Positions 57,644-64,000 of a DNA stretch of 64,000 nucleotides are shown here, one piece after another. The DNA is taken from positions 158,491-222,490 of the forward strand of contig CACMVB010000002.1 of NCBI GenBank assembly GCA_902617025.1. Direction: 5' to 3'. The stretch is from an uncultured Pelagibacteraceae bacterium. Its GTDB lineage: Bacteria; Pseudomonadota; Alphaproteobacteria; Pelagibacterales; Pelagibacteraceae. How positions within the stretch are numbered: the stretch's first letter is position 1; the number at the start of each line of letters is the position of its first letter. The position numbers and the translations under genes were made by a program. The notes under the pieces are model-generated. The model was not told the DNA's origin. It saw only the letters and a program-made list of their open reading frames with translations, and searched no databases.

Positions 57644-59826
57644 TAAATGGATCTCCTAATTTCTTCAGCTGAATATGACTCGATTACGTCTTTTTCTTTA
57701 AAGTCTATAAAGTCTTTTAGACTAATACCACATTCCAAACCTGTTCCGACTTCTTTAACTTGATTTTTTTCTCTAAAAATTGATAAAATTTCTCCGCTGT
57801 AAACAACTACACCATCTCTAATTATTCTTGCTTTAGATTTACTTTTAATTTCTCCGCTTATAACTTTTGATCCTGCGATTTTCCCAGCATTTGAAACTTT
57901 GAAAATTTTTTTAATCTCAGCACTACCCAATATTGTTTCTTTTACATCAGGTTCTAGAAGGCCAGATAAAGATTTTTCAACATATTCCAGTGCTTCATAG
58001 ATTATATTAAAATATTTTATATCAATTTTTTGTTCTTCAGCAAGTTTCTTCGCTTCTCTGTTGGGTTTTACATTAAAACCGATTAAAATAGCATTTGATG
58101 CTTTTGCTAGAGAAACATCTGTTTCATTTATCATGCCGATATCAGATAAAATAATTTTCGCCTCAACTTCATTATGTTTAATTTTTTCAATCGCCATCTT
58201 GAGAGCCTCATTAGATCCTTGAACATCTGATTTAATTATAATATTTAATTCGTCTTTACTCCTTATCTCATCAAATAAAGTCGTTTTGTCCTTAGAAAGA
58301 ATATTATTTTTTAAAGTTCTATCCTTTTTAAATTCGGACATTTTTTTTGCCTCTTCTTCATTCTTAGTAACTTGAAACTCTGCTCCGGCAAATGCAGTAT
58401 TATTCATGCCAAGTATTTCAATTGGCATTGAGGGTAATGCTTCTTCAATCATTTTTCCCTCGCAATTTATCATCGCTCTTATTTTTCCCCATGTTTCACC
58501 ACAAATAAAGTAATCACCTTTTTTTAATCTGCCATTACTGATTAAAATTGTTGAAACAGGTCCTTTTCCTTTATCAATTTTTGACTCTATAACAACTCCT
58601 CTTGCGCTATCAGAAAAAGATGCCTTCAAATCAATTATTTCAGATTGTAATAAAATACTTTCTTTTAATTTTTCTAAATTTATCTTCTTTAATGCTGAAA
58701 CTTCAACAAATAACGTATCTCCACTTAAATCTTCTGCAATTAATTCATATTGCATCATTTCATTTTTTATTTTACTTATATTTTTTTCTGGTAAGTCACA
58801 TTTATTTATTGCTACTATAATAGGAACTTTTGCAGCCTTTGCATGTTTAATTGCCTCAACTGTTTGAGGTTTGATACCATCATCTGCTGCCACAACTAAT
58901 ACAACGATATCGGTTATCTTAGAACCTCTCGCTCTCATTTCTGTGAATGCAGCGTGTCCTGGAGTATCAATAAAAGTAATTAATTTATTTTCATTTGTTT
59001 TTACTTGGTATGCTCCAATGTGTTGGGTTATTCCTCCATGCTCACCTGATACAACATTAGTATTCCTCAAAGCATCAAGTAAAGAAGTCTTGCCATGATC
59101 TACATGACCCATTATAGTTACAACTGGAGGTCTTATCTTAATTTGACCTTCAAGTTTTTGATTTGTTATGCCCTTTTCTATAGAGGGTTTTTCCTCGATA
59201 ATTGGATTGTGTCCAAATTCTTTTACAATGTATTCAGCAGTATCTTTATCAATTGTGTGATTAATAGTTGCAACTACTTTCATATTAAATAAGAATTTAA
59301 TTATTTCATTTGATTTTTCTGCCATACGATTTGAAAGCTCTTGAATTGTAATTTGCTCAGGAATATTTACGTCTCGTATAACTTTTTTGAATTCTTTTTT
59401 GTCTTCAATCTCTGGTTTAGCTTTTTTCTCTTTGAGTCTCGCACGTTTTACAGAAGCCAGGCTTCTTTGCTTAATTTCAATTTCCTCGACGTTAAGAGCT
59501 CTTGAGACTGTAAGTTTAAAGTCTCTTTTATCAATTGGCGCTTTTAATTTTAGTTTACCTTTGCTTGCAGGTGAAGCATCTTTTTTAATAAAGTCTTTTG
59601 TTGCTTTTTGTTCAGCAAATTTTCTAGCAAAATTTTTTTTTCTAAAATCTTGATTGAGTTCTAGGCCAATTTTAGGGTTATTTCTGTTAAATTGTTTGTT
59701 TGACTTAAAATGCTTTTTTTTTTCAACAAGAAAAGACTTTTTTTTACCACTTGATATTCCAGTAGTATCAATTTTTTTTTTTAAATCTGTTGAAATAGTA
59801 AGTGTTTTTTTCTTATTTTTATCCAT
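57643..59826 (-). CDS. infB: Translation initiation factor IF-2
   Basis: This 727-residue GTPase brings initiator tRNA to the 30S subunit. I use the ATG at 59826, directly after the nusA stop, instead of an in-frame TTG 15 bases upstream. A Lys-rich N-terminal region (1-150) is shorter than in most alphaproteobacteria. The G domain has [18 protein letters not shown] and NKCD, and domains II-IV follow with [20 protein letters not shown] at the C-terminus. Confidence 0.95.
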   Translation of the reverse strand: MDKNKKKTLTISTDLKKKIDTTGISSGKKKSFLVEKKKHFKSNKQFNRNNPKIGLELNQDFRKKNFARKFAEQKATKDFIKKDASPASKGKLKLKAPIDKRDFKLTVSRALNVEEIEIKQRSLASVKRARLKEKKAKPEIEDKKEFKKVIRDVNIPEQITIQELSNRMAEKSNEIIKFLFNMKVVATINHTIDKDTAEYIVKEFGHNPIIEEKPSIEKGITNQKLEGQIKIRPPVVTIMGHVDHGKTSLLDALRNTNVVSGEHGGITQHIGAYQVKTNENKLITFIDTPGHAAFTEMRARGSKITDIVVLVVAADDGIKPQTVEAIKHAKAAKVPIIVAINKCDLPEKNISKIKNEMMQYELIAEDLSGDTLFVEVSALKKINLEKLKESILLQSEIIDLKASFSDSARGVVIESKIDKGKGPVSTILISNGRLKKGDYFICGETWGKIRAMINCEGKMIEEALPSMPIEILGMNNTAFAGAEFQVTKNEEEAKKMSEFKKDRTLKNNILSKDKTTLFDEIRSKDELNIIIKSDVQGSNEALKMAIEKIKHNEVEAKIILSDIGMINETDVSLAKASNAILIGFNVKPNREAKKLAEEQKIDIKYFNIIYEALEYVEKSLSGLLEPDVKETILGSAEIKKIFKVSNAGKIAGSKVISGEIKSKSKARIIRDGVVVYSGEILSIFREKNQVKEVGTGLECGISLKDFIDFKEKDVIESYSAEEIRRSI

Positions 59827-59827
59827 T

Positions 59828-61381
59828 TTATTTATAAACAATTTCTCTTGCAGCCATTATAAGATCATCCGCCTCTTTTCTGGAAAGTGAAAATTCTTCA
59901 AGATAACCTTCTATTCTTATTTTTTTTCCTTTTATTTCATCAAAGCCGCCTATAAGTTCATCTGAGGATAAGTCTGCAAAATCATTTATCTTTTTTATAT
60001 TTTTTTGACCTAAGATTACTAACATTCCTTGGGTCATTCCTTTTAAACTTATTAGTTTATCGTCTACACCTAGCTCTTTTAACTTGTTTGAAATAGCCTC
60101 TTTCTCTTTAACAATAGTTTCTTTAGATCTATTTATTAACTCTTTTGCTGTATCCTCATCTATTGCGTCAATTTTTGATATATCATCAGGATTTGATTGT
60201 GCAATCTCCTCTATAGAAATAAAACCCTCTGAAACTAAAAGTTGTCCTAATGTTTCATCTACTTCTAAATTTTTAATTAAAGTTTCAGTTCTATCTTTAA
60301 ATTCAGCTTGCCTTCTCTCTGAGTCTTCTTTGTCTGTGAGAATATCTATTTCATAATTTGTTAATTTAGATGCAAGTCTTACATTTTGTCCTCTTCTACC
60401 AATAGCTTTACTTAAATTTTCCTCGCTTAAAATTATATCTATTCTTTTATTGTCTTGATCTATTAGTACTCTTTGTATCTCTGCAGGAGACAATGACTCT
60501 GAGATTAATGTTGGTAAATCTTCTGTCCATTTTATGATATCAATTTTTTCTCCATGTAATTCGTTTACTATTGTTTGAACTCTACTTCCCCTCATTCCTA
60601 CACAAGCCCCAACTGGGTCAATCGATGAGTCTTGTGAAAAAACGCAAATTTTAGCTCTACTACCAGGATCTCTAGCAACTGATTTGATTTCGATAGTTCC
60701 TTCATAAATTTCTGGAACCTCCTGAAAAAATAACTTCGCTAAAAACTGTGGATGAGCTCTTGATAAAAAAATCTGATGACCTTTTAGTTCTTTTTTTACT
60801 TCATAGCAATAAGCTTTTACCCGATCACCTGTTTTAAGGATTTCTCTCGGGATTAGTTCATCTTTTTTTATAACACCTTCTGCTTTTCCTAAGTCAATTA
60901 TAACATTTCCGTATTCAAGCCTTTTAATAATTCCACTTAATATTAGACCTTGTTTATCAATAAAATCCTCATATTGTCTATTTTTTTCAGCTTCTCTCAC
61001 TTTGCTACTTATTACCTGTTTGGCGCTCTGAGCAGCTATTCGACCAAAATCAATTTGAGGTAATTCCTCGTAAATTTTCTCTCCTAATTTCAGTTCTTCA
61101 TCGCTATTAGAATTAATTTTTTTTGCTTCATTCAAAGAAATCTCTCTAGCTGGATCTTCGACTTTTTCAACAATTTCTAAAACTTTTTGAATAATTATTT
61201 CACCATTATCTCTATCAATTTTTACTTCAATATTATTATCATTACCAAATTTAGTTAGTGCAGCTTTTTGAATAGCGCTTTCCATGGAACCAATAACAAG
61301 TTCTTTGTCAATTGATTTCTCGTTAGCTACAGCCTCAACTATCCTCAAAAGTTCTTGTTTATCTAAGCCTCTATTTAACAT
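59828..61381 (-). CDS. nusA: Transcription termination/antitermination factor NusA
   Basis: The 517-residue factor binds RNA polymerase and modulates pausing, termination and antitermination. I choose the ATG at 61381 over an upstream frame extension running into the terminator, because AGGAGAAG lies 5 bases upstream and MLNRGLDKQELLRIVEAVANEK is the family N-terminus. Domains are an N-terminal RNAP-binding domain, S1 (LSGIIKRLEYGNVIIDLG), KH1/KH2 (ACVGMRGSRVQTIVNELHGEKIDI, LSKAIGRRGQNVRLAS) and two C-terminal acidic repeats. It is the first gene of a five-gene run. Confidence 0.95.
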   Translation of the reverse strand: MLNRGLDKQELLRIVEAVANEKSIDKELVIGSMESAIQKAALTKFGNDNNIEVKIDRDNGEIIIQKVLEIVEKVEDPAREISLNEAKKINSNSDEELKLGEKIYEELPQIDFGRIAAQSAKQVISSKVREAEKNRQYEDFIDKQGLILSGIIKRLEYGNVIIDLGKAEGVIKKDELIPREILKTGDRVKAYCYEVKKELKGHQIFLSRAHPQFLAKLFFQEVPEIYEGTIEIKSVARDPGSRAKICVFSQDSSIDPVGACVGMRGSRVQTIVNELHGEKIDIIKWTEDLPTLISESLSPAEIQRVLIDQDNKRIDIILSEENLSKAIGRRGQNVRLASKLTNYEIDILTDKEDSERRQAEFKDRTETLIKNLEVDETLGQLLVSEGFISIEEIAQSNPDDISKIDAIDEDTAKELINRSKETIVKEKEAISNKLKELGVDDKLISLKGMTQGMLVILGQKNIKKINDFADLSSDELIGGFDEIKGKKIRIEGYLEEFSLSRKEADDLIMAAREIVYK

Positions 61382-61393
61382 TTTACTTCTCCT

Positions 61394-61420
61394 AAAAAAA
61401 AATGGGCTACTGCCCATTTT
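61394..61420 (-). terminator. Intrinsic terminator abutting the nusA ribosome binding site
   Basis: On the minus strand AAAATGGGC and GCCCATTTT form a perfect 9-bp stem with an AGTA loop, followed directly by a U-run that reaches the AGGAGAAG ribosome binding site of nusA (61386-61393). It lies 54 bases after the metK stop. Because only the ribosome binding site separates it from nusA, any nusA transcript must cross it, so it is either a leaky metK terminator or an attenuator of the nusA operon. Confidence 0.8.
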
Positions 61421-61442
61421 GAAATTTAATAATGTAGATGCT

Positions 61443-61471
61443 TTTTTAAAAGAAAATTAAGGTTTTTTCAA
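61443..61471 (-). promoter_or_regulatory. Possible nusA operon promoter upstream of the terminator hairpin
   Basis: On the minus strand TTGAAA (61466-61471) and TAAAAA (61443-61448) are spaced by 17 bases. This is the only decent sigma-70-like pair in the metK-nusA gap. A transcript from here would start near 61436 and carry the attenuator hairpin in its leader. The -10 match is mediocre (4 of 6). Confidence 0.35.
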
Positions 61472-61473
61472 GA

Positions 61474-62637
61474 TTACAATCTAAATAAATCCACTTTATC
61501 TGTTTTTTCCCAAGAAAATTCACCTTTATTTGTAGGTTTTCTTCCAAAGTGCCCATACGAAGATGTGACTTCATAAATTGGGTTATTTAATTTAAGCATT
61601 TCTCTGATGCCTCTAGGAGATAAATCAAAATTTTGATTAATTATTTTTTTTATTTTCTCAACTTTCGACTCATCGCCATCATCTAATTTGATAAAAATTG
61701 ACAGCGGTTTAGAAACTCCAATAGCGTATGCAAGCTGAATTAAACATTTTTCAGATACCCCAGCAGAAACGATGTTCTTGGCTAAATATCTAGATGCATA
61801 AGCTGCAGATCTGTCAACTTTTGTTGGATCTTTTCCTGAAAAAGCTCCCCCACCATGTGGCGCGGCCCCACCATAAGTATCAACTATAATCTTTCTTCCA
61901 GTTAAACCTGTGTCTCCATCTGGCCCTCCAATAATAAACTGGCCAGTGGGATTTACATAAATTTCATTATCTTTTAAATCGCCAAGAAAGTTTTCTGGGA
62001 TAGATTTTTTTATGTAAGGAATTATAAGATTTCTAACTTGTTCTTGGTTTAAATCTCTTGAATGTTGTGTTGAGATAACTACAGAGGTAACTTTAATAGG
62101 TTTATTTTTTTCATACAACATTGTTACTTGGCTTTTTGAGTCAGGTTCTATTCCTTTAAGTGTACCTTTTTTTCTATCTATTGACATAAGCCTTAAAATT
62201 TTATGGGAATAATGAATTGGAGCTGGCATTAAATCCTCGGTTTCTTTACAAGCAAAGCCAAACATGATCCCTTGATCTCCAGCTCCCTCGTCTTTATTAT
62301 CTTTTGAGTCAACTCCCATAGCAATATCGGAAGATTGCTCATGTAAAAAAGTTTCTATATTCGCAGTTTTCCAACTAAAACCCTCTTGGTCATAGCCTAT
62401 ATCTTTTATACAATTTCTTACTTTGCTTATTAATTCATCTTTATTAATTTTTGGTCCACGAGTTTCACCAGCTAAAACAACTTTATTAGTTGTAGTGAGA
62501 GTTTCGCATGCAACTCGTGATACTGGATCTTTTGATAAGTAAGAGTCCACTACCATATCAGAAATTCTGTCGCAAACCTTATCAGGGTGGCCTTCAGAAA
62601 CTGACTCACTTGTAAATAAATAATTATCTTTAGTCAT
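61474..62637 (-). CDS. metK: S-adenosylmethionine synthetase
   Basis: The 387-residue enzyme makes SAM from methionine and ATP. Family signatures are [18 protein letters not shown] at the N-terminus, the loop [16 protein letters not shown], the [20 protein letters not shown] phosphate region and [19 protein letters not shown] at the C-terminus. It complements ahcY at 21.8 kb in the SAM cycle. Its start overlaps the lnt stop by 8 bases, and no SAM riboswitch precedes it. Confidence 0.96.
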   Translation of the reverse strand: MTKDNYLFTSESVSEGHPDKVCDRISDMVVDSYLSKDPVSRVACETLTTTNKVVLAGETRGPKINKDELISKVRNCIKDIGYDQEGFSWKTANIETFLHEQSSDIAMGVDSKDNKDEGAGDQGIMFGFACKETEDLMPAPIHYSHKILRLMSIDRKKGTLKGIEPDSKSQVTMLYEKNKPIKVTSVVISTQHSRDLNQEQVRNLIIPYIKKSIPENFLGDLKDNEIYVNPTGQFIIGGPDGDTGLTGRKIIVDTYGGAAPHGGGAFSGKDPTKVDRSAAYASRYLAKNIVSAGVSEKCLIQLAYAIGVSKPLSIFIKLDDGDESKVEKIKKIINQNFDLSPRGIREMLKLNNPIYEVTSSYGHFGRKPTNKGEFSWEKTDKVDLFRL

Positions 62638-64000
62638 TTTTTTTGTTTAAATTAAAGATAAAAATATATGTAATTAAAAGAATAAAAAATATCAAATCAT
62701 TTTTGTTCCTATTTTGGTTTTGTATCAATGGTACTTCTAGCTCTATATTTCCTGTCTCTGAAGGATTTAGTTTTTTAATTAACTTACCTTTATTGTCAAT
62801 AATGGCCGTTACTCCTTGATTAGCAGATCTAATTAAGAATGAATTGTGTTCAATTGCTCGAAAAATTGCTTTTGCAAAATGCTGTGATGGACCAATAGAC
62901 TTTCCAAACCATCCGTCCTCTGAGATATTGATAATTAAATTGGTTTGCTTAGCAGATTGTGTAAGTTGAGGAAAAATAATTTCATAGCATATCAATGGTA
63001 AAATATTCAAATCACCTACCACGAGATTATCTTGCTTTTCAGCTTTTAAAAAAGACCCATGACCTTCAGTAACTTTTTTTAAACCAAATTTTCTCAACCA
63101 CTTTTCAAATGGCAAAAATTCCCCAAATGGAACAAGTTTTTGTTTTTTGTACTCCGCTATTATTTCTAGTTTTCTATTAACAATTATCAAACTATTATAA
63201 AATCCTTTTTTATTCATTGAATACCTATTAATACCAAAAGCTATTAAATGATTTTTTGTAAAATTGTTCAAAAAAATTTCTTTAAATTGTAGTATCTCGT
63301 AATAGCTATAACCACTAAAAACACCCTCGGGCCAGACAAAAAGCGTATTTTTAGTTTTGTCAGGATTACTATATCTAAGCATTTTTTTTAATCTTTTTTC
63401 CATTTCACTTTTTGTAAAATTGTAACCTAATTCAAAATTTGGAGAGATTACTTTTACATAGAATTTTTTGTCGACCAGCTTTATTTTTTGATCGTTTTTA
63501 TTCAACGAGAAATTTCCATAAATGGAAACTAAAAAGATCATCACAGATGATAGCAAAATTATTGATATTTTTTTTTTGAAACTAAAATTAAAAAAAAAAA
63601 CTGAAGGAATCATGAAAATTGTTATTATAATTAAGTTGAAAGCAAACAAACCAATATGATTAAGTAGTTGAAGAAATTCTGTGGCCCAAGAAAAACTGTA
63701 TGCCCAAACGTTCCAAGGGAAACCTGTTAGAATTTTAGCTCTTATATAATCAGATACAGCAAAGCTGCCTGAAAAAAGAAATATTGAAGGCATATTTAGC
63801 TTTAAATATGGTCCTATTATTATTACTGTCAAAGAAATAAATAAACTTAAAAATAAAGGTATAAAAACTAATCCAAAAGGAATTAAAATTTTAAAATTTT
63901 CATCAAATGTAAGTGAATTTACAATCCAATGTAATCCGCTAAGATAAAATCCAAATCCAAAAACTGTTCCGAAAATGAATAGATTTTTTCTATGTGGTTT
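62630..64000 (-). CDS. lnt: Apolipoprotein N-acyltransferase (5' end outside the window)
   Basis: This inner-membrane enzyme N-acylates the lipidated cysteine of lipoproteins. The frame stays open to the window edge through [16 protein letters not shown], typical of Lnt, so the gene continues beyond 64000. About 456 residues are visible. Several N-terminal membrane helices precede a nitrilase-like periplasmic domain with the triad in [12 protein letters not shown] (Glu), KQKLVPFGE (Lys) and [11 protein letters not shown] (Cys), and one C-terminal helix. It supports the predicted lipoproteins in this window. Confidence 0.94.
   Translation of the reverse strand, partial: KPHRKNLFIFGTVFGFGFYLSGLHWIVNSLTFDENFKILIPFGLVFIPLFLSLFISLTVIIIGPYLKLNMPSIFLFSGSFAVSDYIRAKILTGFPWNVWAYSFSWATEFLQLLNHIGLFAFNLIIITIFMIPSVFFFNFSFKKKISIILLSSVMIFLVSIYGNFSLNKNDQKIKLVDKKFYVKVISPNFELGYNFTKSEMEKRLKKMLRYSNPDKTKNTLFVWPEGVFSGYSYYEILQFKEIFLNNFTKNHLIAFGINRYSMNKKGFYNSLIIVNRKLEIIAEYKKQKLVPFGEFLPFEKWLRKFGLKKVTEGHGSFLKAEKQDNLVVGDLNILPLICYEIIFPQLTQSAKQTNLIINISEDGWFGKSIGPSQHFAKAIFRAIEHNSFLIRSANQGVTAIIDNKGKLIKKLNPSETGNIELEVPLIQNQNRNKNDLIFFILLITYIFIFNLNKKND

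Overview
The window is 64 kb of very AT-rich (about 30 % GC by eye), almost gap-free bacterial chromosome. Gene content and order point to a streamlined free-living alphaproteobacterium of the SAR11/Pelagibacterales type. The evidence is rpsT next to dnaA, the mutM/ubiE-ubiB-coaBC-dut block, chvI-chvG next to ahcY-tsaE-amgK-murU, RegB/RegA-type redox regulators, an Irr-type Fur regulator with matching operators, and NusA-IF2-RbfA-S15-PNPase. Many genes overlap, several convergent pairs share their stop codons, and no gene-free stretch reaches 300 bases. I see no tRNA, rRNA, CRISPR array, insertion sequence, prophage or integrase. The lineage call is inference from these traits, not from a database match.

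Layout. 1-5.4 kb: 3' end of a metallo-beta-lactamase-fold hydrolase, an unusual very basic coiled-coil protein, a cyclopropane-fatty-acid-synthase-like methyltransferase, a DHDPS-family aldolase, a family 9 glycosyltransferase and a membrane J-protein. 5.4-12.2 kb: oligopeptidase B; an hsp20 gene with a sigma-32-type promoter and a ROSE-like RNA thermometer; a purine permease facing a purine phosphoribosyltransferase; a DNA glycosylase and an EamA exporter. 12.2-19 kb: msrA, a sulfurtransferase and an RND efflux pair, then three small envelope or secreted proteins. 19-28.2 kb: gpmA, then the leftward block murU-amgK-tsaE-ahcY-chvG-chvI and polA. 28.2-36 kb: an orphan ABC ATPase and bioY, then regA and regB flanking a four-gene polyamine cluster (PLP decarboxylase, deoxyhypusine-synthase-like enzyme, N-carbamoylputrescine amidase, agmatine deiminase). 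36-47 kb: gyrB, dnaN, dnaA, rpsT and mutM leftward; ubiE, ubiB, coaBC, dut, a ThiF/MoeB protein and an SH3 protein rightward. 47-53 kb: katG and an Irr-type regulator, each with an Irr-box-like operator, and fabA-fabB-fabI. 53-64 kb: a two-gene envelope-type islet, then pnp-rpsO-rbfA-infB-nusA, metK and a truncated lnt.

The most interesting items are regulatory. The hsp20 leader has a complete heat-shock architecture. A strong terminator hairpin abuts the nusA ribosome binding site, so the nusA operon cannot be transcribed without crossing it. The -10 elements of katG and its regulator are buried in Irr-box-like palindromes. Several divergent genes have a -10 box about 6 nt from the start codon, implying leaderless mRNAs. 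Two neighbouring genes, regA and the PLP decarboxylase, each carry a one-base homopolymer frameshift; these are either recent lesions or sequence errors.
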